Assembly: GCA_041398605.1 (NCBI GenBank)
Contig: JAWKUK010000006.1
Coordinates: 310,001-374,000 of the forward strand
Length of the DNA: 64,000 nt
Direction: 5' to 3'
Origin: JAWKUK01 sp041398605
GTDB lineage: Bacteria > Planctomycetota > UBA1135 > GCA-002686595
The position numbers and the translations under genes are program-made. The notes beneath the pieces are model-generated. The model made no database searches, was not told the origin of the DNA, and saw only the letters and a program-made list of their open reading frames with translations. The stretch's first letter is position 1; the number at the start of each line of letters is the position of its first letter. Of this stretch, positions 1 to 8,305 are shown piece after piece.

Positions 1-1514
1 AGCCCAGGGGGCACCGCCTGCCCCTGAAGCTCCCCGAGCGCGTTTGCACCCTCGACGAGCGAAGACATCGCCTCGATTGCCGCGGCGACGTCCATGGCCG
101 TCACCATCATCCCGGTGAGCTCCGAGTCGAGCTGTGTGACGACTGCGTCCGCGAGCGCACGTGCGCGCCCACGGTCGGCGAGTCCCTCAAGGAAGTCCGC
201 CACGCCGCTCTCGGTGCCGACCATCAAAAAGCCCATGCCGACAGCGAGCGACGCGGAGTAGCCCTCGCCGGTATCGAACGACCAGAGCGTCGCGCCATCG
301 ACCTCGGTCAAATCAAGCTCGAGCCCCTGGCCTTCCGCCATTTCGAAGAGCGGCCCCAGCGCGTCGAGCAGCACGTCTGTGTCCTCGACGGCGAACGCAA
401 TGACGGGGATCATCTCTTCGGCGAGCGGATCGTCCTCATCGGCGCCCAGCGCCGTCGCGACCTGATCGGCAGACTGCACGAAAAGGACCTGACCTGTGAA
501 ATTCAGGATGACGTCCGACTCGATGTCGATGCCGAGCAGGCCGTTGATCGCCTCGCTGGCTGCTTCATACTCTGCCCTGGCGCTCGGGTTCTCCTCTTCG
601 GCGAGCTCGAGGACGAGGTCGAGGACGCGCACGAAGTCGAGCCCGAAGACCGCGCCCGTTTGCCCCTCGGGTAGGAGCCCCAAGAGAGTGGTGTCCGCGG
701 GAACGACCGCGGAGGCGACCGACTCCATGATCGGGCTGCCTCCGAAGTCTAGGCTCATCAGAAACTCGGCGTCCATCTCGGGCCCGAGCTGCGCGGACAG
801 GTAGATGTGTCCGAGGTCGCCAAGCACCTCGCGAGCGTCGTCCGCAATGTCCGCAAACGCCTCGGTGCCGATCATCACCTCGAAGAGCGCGTCATCCACG
901 CGTCCGTCCATCTTGTTCCACCAGGGCGACTCGAGGGAGTCGGACTCCGCGAGGCGGGCGATGCTCGCCGAGACGCTGTCTTGCGCCGCCTCAAGATCGC
1001 CTTGCAGGGCGAGGTGGACCTGGTCGCCGGCTTGCAGGACGAAGAACACCGACTCGGCGTCAGGGCGGAACGCATAGGCCGCACCAGCGTCGCATTCGAC
1101 GTCTTCACAGGTCACGCCACGCGCCTCGAAGCTCGCGCGCAAGCGCGCGGCCCAACCGTCTGCGGCTGAGAGGACAGCGATGAACGACTCGTCCTTCTGG
1201 CCAGGGAAGCCGATCGCGGCCGCGTGAACATCGGCACAGAGCGCGACGAACGAGTCCAACAAGAGCGTGGCGACTTCGGGGTCCTCGAGCTCGCCGCCGT
1301 TCCCCGCGATGTCCGCCAAGATCTCGCGCCAACGCGGGTCCGCCAACATGCGCCCCCAGGGCCGGCTCTCGTCTCCGAACACGGCGCCCACGTCGCCGAT
1401 ACACAGGACGGCCAGCGTCTCGGAAGGCAACGCGAGCGACAGGTCGGCGACCGCGCGCGGAGCAGGCGCCAAGGCTGGCAACAAGAGGGATGGAAGTAGG
1501 GTGAGGTGCAGCAT
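1..1514 (-). CDS. Secreted DUF3352-like protein, C-terminus beyond window
   Basis: An open frame runs from an ATG at 1512-1514 to the left edge without a stop, so at least 504 residues are present and the C-terminus is missing. The start MLHLTLLPSLLLPALAPAPR is a plausible signal peptide. Mature sequence opens with a phrase on a small-protein level test (LALPSETLAVLCIGDVGAVF) followed by WGRMLADPRWREILAD, and later has LGIDIESDVILNFTGQVLF. This arrangement resembles DUF3352-type secreted proteins of planctomycetes, whose function is not known; that match is from memory and moderate. The protein is acidic and lacks visible membrane segments after the signal. It is divergent from the membrane protein starting near 1659, with about 145 bases between them. 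Confidence 0.7.
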   Translation of the reverse strand, partial: MLHLTLLPSLLLPALAPAPRAVADLSLALPSETLAVLCIGDVGAVFGDESRPWGRMLADPRWREILADIAGNGGELEDPEVATLLLDSFVALCADVHAAAIGFPGQKDESFIAVLSAADGWAARLRASFEARGVTCEDVECDAGAAYAFRPDAESVFFVLQAGDQVHLALQGDLEAAQDSVSASIARLAESDSLESPWWNKMDGRVDDALFEVMIGTEAFADIADDAREVLGDLGHIYLSAQLGPEMDAEFLMSLDFGGSPIMESVASAVVPADTTLLGLLPEGQTGAVFGLDFVRVLDLVLELAEEENPSARAEYEAASEAINGLLGIDIESDVILNFTGQVLFVQSADQVATALGADEDDPLAEEMIPVIAFAVEDTDVLLDALGPLFEMAEGQGLELDLTEVDGATLWSFDTGEGYSASLAVGMGFLMVGTESGVADFLEGLADRGRARALADAVVTQLDSELTGMMVTAMDVAAAIEAMSSLVEGANALGELQGQAVPPG

Positions 1515-1658
1515 GATCTGAGCGTCGACTTCGCAGCGGATTGTATGGTGTGCCCTCATGCCGACCAGGGCCGCCCACGAACAATGGCACGACCGGCGCG
1601 CTGGCACGACCAGCGATCGGTCGCGGCGGGGCTTCGCCCAGACGCTCAAGGAGACGGA

Positions 1659-2228
1659 TTGAAGCCAACATCGATGACTGCGCAGGACCAAGCGGCCCTG
1701 CGCGCCGCGGCGGCGCTGCACGGCAAGTTGGCGCGCGCGTCCGCCGTGGCCCGTGGCAATTCGCTCTGGTACGTCGTCTTCGGCGTAGCGTCGGCGCTGT
1801 TCGCGGTATCGGGGCCCGAGTGGGTCGACCTCGCACAGGGCGTATTGGTCGCGGCCGTCGGGGCGGCTCAGCTGCGCGAGTCGCCGCGCCTCGCGCGAGG
1901 GGCTGCGGGCGCGGCGGGCGCCCTCGCGCGCAACGAGCTCATCTTGATGTGCGGGATCATTGCGTATTGCGCGCTCCGGTTGACCGTCCTTCGGCCGTCC
2001 GGCGCGGAGCTCCAAGCGGAGCTTGGGGACACGAGCGCCCTCGGGATCGACGTCGCGGCAATGACCAACTCGATCAGTTCGCTCCTCTACGGCACGTTGC
2101 TGGCAGTCACGCTGGTGTACCAAGGCGGGCTCGCGCTGTACTTCCGGCGGCGCGCGCCACTGGCGGAGCGGTATGTGCGCGAGTCTCCCGCGTGGGCGCG
2201 CGAGACCGTAGAGGGGCTGGCGGGGTGA
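1659..2228 (+). CDS. Small integral membrane protein of unknown function
   Basis: I do not recognise a family. The product (about 189 residues) has an N-terminal amphipathic stretch and three to four hydrophobic segments: SLWYVVFGVASALFAVSGP, a short one around GVLVAAVGAAQL, ELILMCGIIAYCALRLTV, and SLLYGTLLAVTLVYQGGLAL, ending in a charged tail. The start is uncertain. AAGGAG at 1648-1653 sits 5 bases before an in-frame TTG at 1659, while the first internal ATG at 1674 is 20 bases from it, so I prefer the TTG. It faces the DUF3352-like gene divergently and converges on the GIY-YIG gene. Confidence 0.6.
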   Translation: MKPTSMTAQDQAALRAAAALHGKLARASAVARGNSLWYVVFGVASALFAVSGPEWVDLAQGVLVAAVGAAQLRESPRLARGAAGAAGALARNELILMCGIIAYCALRLTVLRPSGAELQAELGDTSALGIDVAAMTNSISSLLYGTLLAVTLVYQGGLALYFRRRAPLAERYVRESPAWARETVEGLAG

Positions 2229-2240
2229 CGGGCGGCGCGC

Positions 2241-2555
2241 TCAAGCGTCGCGCAGAGCGCGTACCAAGCGCGAAACGAAGGCGGCCAAGCGACGCTCTGA
2301 GGCCACGAGCGCTTCCTTGTCGGACTTGGTCAGCGCCTTGATCTCGTGCTCGACCCGCAGCGCGAGCGAGCGCTCACCGACCACGCGCTGCGCGACGAGC
2401 TCGAGGGGGCCGCGTCCGCGCAGCGCTTTGGCGCCGCGCCCGGCGCAGTGCGCGGCGAACCGGCGTTCGACATCGAGGGCGATCCCCGTGTAGAGCGCGT
2501 GGTCGATGCGCCGCACCAAATAGACGGACCAGCGGTCACCTTGTCGACTGCGCAT
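2241..2555 (-). CDS. GIY-YIG nuclease superfamily protein
   Basis: A 104-residue single-domain protein of the UPF0213/YhbQ type, usual length for that group. The GIY and YIG motifs appear as YLV and YTG in VYLVRRIDHALYTGIALD, followed by the catalytic-type Arg (DVERR), His (FAAH) and the later Glu in RVEHEIKAL. Such proteins are predicted DNA-nicking enzymes; the role of the stand-alone bacterial forms is poorly defined. The ATG at 2553-2555 is preceded by GAGGG. A longer frame from a TTG at 2624 would overlap the upstream DUF1080 gene by 19 bases, so I reject it. It is the last gene of the minus-strand run. Confidence 0.75.
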   Translation of the reverse strand: MRSRQGDRWSVYLVRRIDHALYTGIALDVERRFAAHCAGRGAKALRGRGPLELVAQRVVGERSLALRVEHEIKALTKSDKEALVASERRLAAFVSRLVRALRDA

Positions 2556-2605
2556 ACCACCCTCGCAGCGCACGCAGCTCACCGCACGCCACGCCGAGCC
2601 ATCGC

Positions 2606-3892
2606 TCAGAGAGATTTGAGCCAAAGGCTGCGGAAGCGCAGGTCATTCGGTCGCCCATGATCCTGCAAGCCAATGAACCCCGTGCGCGGACGGTCCTTGA
2701 TCGCCGTCTCGTCGAGCAAGACGTCCACGATGTTGGCGCCGTTCAAATCGACCTCTAGATGGCTGCCACGCATGGTCACGATCATCCGGTTCCACTCACC
2801 CGGTGCGCGCGACATGTTCCGCGTCGCACCCACCGCCGAGATGATTCCGCCGTGGTCGTGGTGGCTCATCGGACCCTCGTGCTTCGACGAGTCCAGGATC
2901 TGCGCTTCGATGCCCGTCTGCACGGGGTCCGCGCGGTCCGCCACGCGGAAGTACACGCCGCTATTGCCGCCCTCGGGATAAGCGTATTCGAGGTCCAGGA
3001 TGAAGTCCGCGTACTGACGCTCGCTCCAGAGATACGCGCCATAACGTTCCCAGCCCATCTCGCCTGCGCGCGGACGAATCGCGAGGACACCTTCGGGCTC
3101 GACCAGCCAGTTCCCTGACGTCGTCCAGCCCTGCAAGTCCTTGCCGTTGTAGAGCTGCGCCCAACCGGCCTCCGCTTCTCGTAGCTCGCGCAGCTCGATC
3201 CCGCGCCAACGCACCTGGAATGGCCCAGCCCCCGCGCCGATCGCGTGCACTTGCAGGCCTATGAACCCGCGCGGGTGCGACGCATACATCGCTGCGTGCG
3301 TCAGGTCGGACACGAGCTCGCCGTTGATCCAAACCTGAATGCGCGGCCCCGACGCGCGCACGCGATACGCGTTCCAACCGCCCCGCACGAAGTGCGTATG
3401 TGGCACACGCACCTCGTCCGGCGTCATCCACCCGCCTGCCGCCTCCGCATAGAGGTAGCCAGAGAGGGTCCCGGCCTCGCCGCTCGCCTCGATCTCGACT
3501 TGCGGGCCGTTGACCCGTCCCTTGGGCCCACCCCGCGTACTCGAGCGGACCTGCACACCGGAGTTCAGCGGGTTGTCGACCTGCACCTCGAACTTCAGCT
3601 CGAAGTCCGAGTAGCCGCGGTCCGTGCACAAGAACGAGTTCGGGCTGCCCGCCGCCGTTCGCCCGACGATCGCGCCGTCCTCGACCGTATACACCGCGGT
3701 CCCGTTGCGCTGGGTCCACCCCGCGAGCGACTGGCCATCGAAGAGCGATGTCCAAGCGGCCTCAGCGCTGGTCTCCCCTCCTGTGCTCGACGCCGCCGGC
3801 GCCTCTCGCGCGCCGTCCTGCGCGATCGAGCCGGAGCTCGCAGCAATGAGGAGCGGCGCGCAGAACAGACAAGCGATCATCGAGGTGTGCAT
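2606..3892 (-). CDS. Secreted double-domain DUF1080 protein (3-keto-disaccharide hydrolase fold)
   Basis: A 428-residue protein beginning MHTSMIACLFCAPLLIAASS, a signal peptide ending near SIAQ. Two PF06439 domains lie in tandem, about residues 45-235 (WTSLFDGQSLAGW, then NSGVQVRS) and 240-428 (WAQLYNGKDLQGW, NSGVYFRV, IEAQILDS). This fold is a concanavalin-like sandwich; characterised relatives cleave 3-keto-glycosides, and many planctomycete members are unassigned. The start at 3892 has TGGAGG 7 bases upstream; the frame stays open to 4102 inside the upstream gene but that part reads as non-coding. It follows the homologous gene ending at 3936 by 43 bases, so the two are probably co-transcribed. 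Substrate cannot be told from the sequence. Confidence 0.85.
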   Translation of the reverse strand: MHTSMIACLFCAPLLIAASSGSIAQDGAREAPAASSTGGETSAEAAWTSLFDGQSLAGWTQRNGTAVYTVEDGAIVGRTAAGSPNSFLCTDRGYSDFELKFEVQVDNPLNSGVQVRSSTRGGPKGRVNGPQVEIEASGEAGTLSGYLYAEAAGGWMTPDEVRVPHTHFVRGGWNAYRVRASGPRIQVWINGELVSDLTHAAMYASHPRGFIGLQVHAIGAGAGPFQVRWRGIELRELREAEAGWAQLYNGKDLQGWTTSGNWLVEPEGVLAIRPRAGEMGWERYGAYLWSERQYADFILDLEYAYPEGGNSGVYFRVADRADPVQTGIEAQILDSSKHEGPMSHHDHGGIISAVGATRNMSRAPGEWNRMIVTMRGSHLEVDLNGANIVDVLLDETAIKDRPRTGFIGLQDHGRPNDLRFRSLWLKSL

Positions 3893-3935
3893 GCGGAGCC
3901 TCCAGGTCAGCGCGGGACGTGAACTCAGTCGAGCC

Positions 3936-5270
3936 TCAAAGCTCACGCGCCCGCAGCCGCCGGAAGCGCACGGGGTCGTTGTGGCCTGCCAGGCCGAAGA
4001 AGCCGCTGGTACGGCCGCGCCCCGCGAACTTGTCCGCGTCGTACATGAACTCGGTGACCTTGCTCGTGTCTGCGTGGAGGATGCGGGAGCCGTTGAGCTC
4101 AACGGTGATCCACGGGCCCTTCACTGTGACGCGCTGGAAGTTCCACTCGCCCGCCGGACGCAAGTACCCGCGCTCCGCCGCGACCTGCCCATAGACCGAG
4201 CCGTGGTACTGGCGCGGGTCAAGCTTCGCGTACTGCGGCGCCTCGCTGTCCAGGACCTGCAGCTCGCACATTCCGACGTAGGCCGTGTCGCCCTTGCCGG
4301 GGTACCGAATCGCGAGGCCATTGTTGCCGCCGGGCGGCAAGTTGAACTCGAGCTCGACCTCGAAGTCGCTCAGCTCGTGGTCCCAATAGATCGTGCCGCC
4401 GTGGCCAGGTTGACAGAGCAGCGCTCCGTCCTCGACCTTGTAGTTGTCGGTCGGCCCCGCCCAGCCCGCGAAGTCGGTGCCGTTGAAGATGCTCTTGAAC
4501 TCGCTGTCCGCGCCCGCGGCGCTGAGCGACGTGGTCGCGCGCAGGTAATCGAGCGCCTCGTCAGCCTGGATCTCGCGCACACAGACATTGCGCCACGCGA
4601 TCTCGCCGCCGTGGGTCTGCAGCTGGATGGGGCCGACGCGCGGGATCGGGCGACCGCGCTCGTAGTAGTTGTCGAGGCGCGCATGGTCGACGACGAGCTG
4701 GTCGTTCAACCACACGCTGACGCGCTCACCCACCATCACGACGCGCACCGAGTTCCACTCGCCGAACGGCCTGTCGGCGTGGACGAGCGGGTCCTTGCCG
4801 AGCGCGCCCGCCGCATTGTTCCAGAGGCCGCCGGAGCCCTTGTCGGCGCCGAGCCCCCATTTGCCGCCGGCCTCGGTCGTATCCCAGATCTGCACTTGCG
4901 GGCACCCGCGCAGGTAGATGCCGGAGTCCGCGAGCGCCACCGTGCGGTAGTCGAGGCGCAGCTCAAAGTCGGCGAAGTTCTCGTTCGTCGTCAAGAAGAG
5001 CCCGTGGCCGTCGTTGACGAGGACGCCATCCACCGCGGACCAGTGCTGGCGAATGTCCTCGCGGCTCTTGGCCATCTTGGCCGCGAGCTCGTCCGGCGGC
5101 AAGGATAGGTAGCCGCGGGGGTTGTCGGTGCTCGCCCCCCACCATCCGTCGAGCGAGTGTCCGTCGAAGAGCGCGCGGAAGCCCTCGGGGAGCGCCGCGT
5201 CCTGGGCCGTGCACGGGAAGGCGAAGGGGACGGCCGCGAGCGCGGCCTGTACGAAGAATTGGCGATGCAT
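3936..5270 (-). CDS. Secreted double-domain DUF1080 protein, paralog
   Basis: 444 residues starting MHRQFFVQAALAAVPFAFPC, a signal peptide that could also carry the Tat-like or lipid-type Cys at 20. Two DUF1080 domains are visible: residues about 30-250 (FRALFDGHSLDGWWG, DSGIYLRGCPQVQIWD, ERVSVWLNDQLVVDH) and 260-444 (FKSIFNGTDFAGWAG, NNGLAIRYPG, CELQVLDSEAP). The first domain carries an extra loop typical of DUF1080 proteins that begin with a W-rich GWWG motif. It is upstream partner of the 428-residue paralog and together they suggest extracytoplasmic processing of modified oligosaccharides. The gene lies 54 bases downstream of the FG-GAP gene that ends at 5325. Confidence 0.87.
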   Translation of the reverse strand: MHRQFFVQAALAAVPFAFPCTAQDAALPEGFRALFDGHSLDGWWGASTDNPRGYLSLPPDELAAKMAKSREDIRQHWSAVDGVLVNDGHGLFLTTNENFADFELRLDYRTVALADSGIYLRGCPQVQIWDTTEAGGKWGLGADKGSGGLWNNAAGALGKDPLVHADRPFGEWNSVRVVMVGERVSVWLNDQLVVDHARLDNYYERGRPIPRVGPIQLQTHGGEIAWRNVCVREIQADEALDYLRATTSLSAAGADSEFKSIFNGTDFAGWAGPTDNYKVEDGALLCQPGHGGTIYWDHELSDFEVELEFNLPPGGNNGLAIRYPGKGDTAYVGMCELQVLDSEAPQYAKLDPRQYHGSVYGQVAAERGYLRPAGEWNFQRVTVKGPWITVELNGSRILHADTSKVTEFMYDADKFAGRGRTSGFFGLAGHNDPVRFRRLRAREL

Positions 5271-5324
5271 GGTCGTGAAGAAGCGCGGTGGCCCGCAAGG
5301 GTAGCACCGCGCGCCGCTCCGCGC

Positions 5325-8261
5325 TCAGTGCACCGTGACAGCGAGCCCCCGCGTGAACCCCGAGTTGAACCCGACGACCCCGAGGTCGCGGAACCACGCC
5401 TGGAAGTGCCAGACCTCGCCGCTGTGCGCAGTGATCGCTCCCGCCGGCTGCGGCATCGCGAGCAGGTCGACCGCGAGCTCGAACGAGCCGTTGGCCCCCG
5501 TCGCCAGGACCTGCCCAGGACCCGAGAAGCGCCCGATCTCCCCGCCGAGGCAGAGGTCACCGCGAGCCCCCCCGGGCATCGAGACGAGCCCTGACGCGCG
5601 ACTCACCAGGAAGTACCCCACCGACGCGCTCGGCATCCCAGTCGCCCGCACGCGGAGGTTGTTGGCGGCGAGCAAGGGGCTCCCAATGGCCGCGATCTGC
5701 GCAGCCCCGCCGCTGCTGTTCGTCGCGGCCGTGCAGTAGTTGACCCCGAACGCGCCGCCGAGCCACAGGTCGAAGGCCAGCGCAACCCCGGACGCGTCGC
5801 CCGCGAGGGTCGTTCGACCCGGCGCGCCCCCGATCAACGTCCCGCCAGACAACGCGACGCCGCGCCCGAGCTCATCGTTCGCTTCAGGCGCGCTGGCGAC
5901 GACGGTCTGGGTCGGGCTCCATACGCCGCTCGCGCGCTCGTAGATGACGACCTTGCCGGAACGTACGCCAGCCGCGTTCGCGACCGGGCTGCCACACGCG
6001 ATGACCGTCCCATCGATCGCGATCGCTTGACCGAACGCAGAGTTTGCCGCGCCGTTCGGATCAGTGAGCTGCTGCACGAGGGTGAACGTGTTCCCGAGCG
6101 TGCCTGGCGGACCTGAGAACTGATACACGTAGGCGCTCCCAGCGTTGAACTGGGCTCCGACGTCATCACCGGGCGCGCCGAGCACCACGGTCGTGCCCGA
6201 GGTGGCGACGGAGGCGCCGCACCAGTCTTGGCTGGCGAGCCCGCTCGGAGTGAGCTTGGTGCGTTGGGTCCATGCGACTCCGCCGACGATCGGAATTCGA
6301 TCGAAGACGTACGCAGCGCCCGAGTCCATCCCCGCCGCGTCAGCGTAGATTGCGCCAACGATGACGCGTGTCGGCCCGACGACCGCGACGGCGCTGCCGA
6401 AGCGATCCCCGGCGGCGCGATCCGTCGCGCGGACCTTGGCAGCCTGGGTCCACGTCACGCCGCTCTGCGCAAAGACGTACGCCGCGCCAGAGTTCTGCAG
6501 CGAGCCGTCGTCCGCCCCAGGCGATCCAGCCGCGAGGGTGGCGCCGCGCAGCGCGAGGCTCTGCCCGAAGCCGTCGCCTGCGGCATAGTCGTTGGGCGCG
6601 AGCCTGGCGCGCAGCGCGAAGGAAGAGGCGCTGGTGTTCAAGCGCTCGTAGAGGTAGACCTCGCCGGAGTCTGCTGCGCCTGCATGGTCTGCCCCAGGCG
6701 CAGAGATCGCAAAGAAGGACCCGCTCACCGCGACGCGTGAGCCAAAGCGATCGCCGGGGGCACGCGACGACGGCGCGATGCGCGTCACGAACTCCCAGTC
6801 CGACACGTTGCGCTGGAAGACATAGGCCGCCCCGAGGTCATCGCCGGTGGAGTCACCCTCGTTCTGCGCCCCAACGATCGCCATGTCGCCGTCGATGGCG
6901 ACGTTCGTGCCGAAGTCAGAGAGCCGCTTCGAGGGCTCGAGCAAGCGCTGGCGTTCGCTCACCGTGGCCCCGCTCACTTCGAACGAATAGAGCGCCCCCT
7001 CGGACAATGGCCCCCAGTTGAACGAACCCGCCGCGACAGTCCGAGCGGTACCGGATGCAGCGACCGCAATGCTCCAGCCCAGATAGTCATCGCCCTCGCC
7101 GTCGGAAGCGACCACCCGCTGGCGCTGCAGCCAGGGCCCGCTCTGGCCCTCGAACAAGAAGGCCGCTCCTTTAGAGACCTCATTCGAAGCAGACGCTTGG
7201 TTCCCCGGGGCACCAATCGCTGCAATGAACTCCCCAGCTAGCGCGACCGTGCCACCAAATTTCGAATGCGGCACTACAGCGATCGGATCGATGCGGCTGT
7301 ATTGCGACCAAACACTTCCGGACCTCCGAAACACGAACGCTGCACCCCGGCCTGTCGTCGCAGCATTGCCCGCGACTTGATCGCCCGGCGCACCAGCAAG
7401 GAGCGTTGCGCCGCGGAGATCGAGCGACCTCCCGAACTCGTCATTCGGATACTGGCCGTACGGCACACTGTCCGGCCGCACGGTGTCCTCGAGCGTCCAG
7501 GTGCTACCGGTACGCAGAAAGATCCTCACTTCGCCGCCCTGTGCCATGAAGCTGCGCGAGACCCCGACAGCGAGCCGCGGGCCGTCTAACGCGAGGCCGT
7601 TGCCGAAGATGCCCGTATCGCCCGCTGGCTGCACCAAGGTCGCTTGCCGTGCCCAATGATTGCCGGGCCGCGTGTAGATGAACACGCGCCCAGCGCCGGC
7701 AGGCGCGGTATCTGAGACGGCCAGCGTCTCTCCTGAGATCGCGACCGCACGGCCGAAGTCGCCGCCGAACGGGGCGCTCGAAGGCTCCAGGAAGCGCGCC
7801 TCCTGGGCCCATGCGCCGTTGGTCCGGCGAAACACATACGCTGCGCCATCATCGAAGGTCGTCGATCCGCCGCTACCGACCAGAATGAGGTCACCGTCGA
7901 TCGCGACGCTGTACCCGAACCACTCCCCAGTCGTGGCGCTCGATGGAATGAGGGTCTGCTGGAGTTCCCAGGGGTCCCCGATGGCTGCACGGGTGAACAC
8001 GTGCACGCGGCCGTCACGATCGCCGTTTGGAGCCACGCGAGCGCTCGCTCCGACGACCAGCGTCCGCCCGTCGGCGGACAAGTCCGAGCTGCCCCCGAAG
8101 CGCGCGAGCGGTGTTCCGGCCACAGTGGGAACGAGCGCGTCCACCTCAACTGCGGAGGTTTGTATCGATGCATTGGCAAGCGCGCCATGCGCGAGCAAGA
8201 CCGCGCAGGCCGTGAGCCCGCCGAGCGGACCTCTGGGGAGACTTCTTGTGTGCTGCTTCAT
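5325..8261 (-). CDS. Secreted FG-GAP repeat protein with shared C-terminal domain (tandem copy A)
   Basis: 978 residues. The ATG at 8261 begins MKQHTRSLPRGPLGGLTACA, a signal peptide ending near LANAS; upstream in-frame sequence belongs to the neighbouring gene end. The body is a long run of FG-GAP-like repeats of about 60 residues, each with FG.SVAI.GD..VVG....D....GAAYVF, expected to form beta-propellers on the outside of the cell or in the periplasm. The last 140 residues (coding bases 5325-5747) are the domain shared across this window: YCTAATN, LCLGGEIGRFSGPGQV, WHFQAWFRD and a slightly degenerate NSGFTRGL ending. A close paralog lies directly upstream with 45 bases between, so this is a tandem duplication. 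No enzymatic motif is visible. Confidence 0.87.
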   Translation of the reverse strand: MKQHTRSLPRGPLGGLTACAVLLAHGALANASIQTSAVEVDALVPTVAGTPLARFGGSSDLSADGRTLVVGASARVAPNGDRDGRVHVFTRAAIGDPWELQQTLIPSSATTGEWFGYSVAIDGDLILVGSGGSTTFDDGAAYVFRRTNGAWAQEARFLEPSSAPFGGDFGRAVAISGETLAVSDTAPAGAGRVFIYTRPGNHWARQATLVQPAGDTGIFGNGLALDGPRLAVGVSRSFMAQGGEVRIFLRTGSTWTLEDTVRPDSVPYGQYPNDEFGRSLDLRGATLLAGAPGDQVAGNAATTGRGAAFVFRRSGSVWSQYSRIDPIAVVPHSKFGGTVALAGEFIAAIGAPGNQASASNEVSKGAAFLFEGQSGPWLQRQRVVASDGEGDDYLGWSIAVAASGTARTVAAGSFNWGPLSEGALYSFEVSGATVSERQRLLEPSKRLSDFGTNVAIDGDMAIVGAQNEGDSTGDDLGAAYVFQRNVSDWEFVTRIAPSSRAPGDRFGSRVAVSGSFFAISAPGADHAGAADSGEVYLYERLNTSASSFALRARLAPNDYAAGDGFGQSLALRGATLAAGSPGADDGSLQNSGAAYVFAQSGVTWTQAAKVRATDRAAGDRFGSAVAVVGPTRVIVGAIYADAAGMDSGAAYVFDRIPIVGGVAWTQRTKLTPSGLASQDWCGASVATSGTTVVLGAPGDDVGAQFNAGSAYVYQFSGPPGTLGNTFTLVQQLTDPNGAANSAFGQAIAIDGTVIACGSPVANAAGVRSGKVVIYERASGVWSPTQTVVASAPEANDELGRGVALSGGTLIGGAPGRTTLAGDASGVALAFDLWLGGAFGVNYCTAATNSSGGAAQIAAIGSPLLAANNLRVRATGMPSASVGYFLVSRASGLVSMPGGARGDLCLGGEIGRFSGPGQVLATGANGSFELAVDLLAMPQPAGAITAHSGEVWHFQAWFRDLGVVGFNSGFTRGLAVTVH

Positions 8262-8305
8262 GTCGAGCTTCTTGAATGTGAGCGACGTGCGTCGTGATCG
8301 TCGGT

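Noticed and set aside
3624..5108. A 494-codon open frame on the plus strand opposite the DUF1080 genes
   Set aside because: It is antisense to well-supported genes, has no recognisable domain, and reads as the usual GC-driven mirror of coding sequence.
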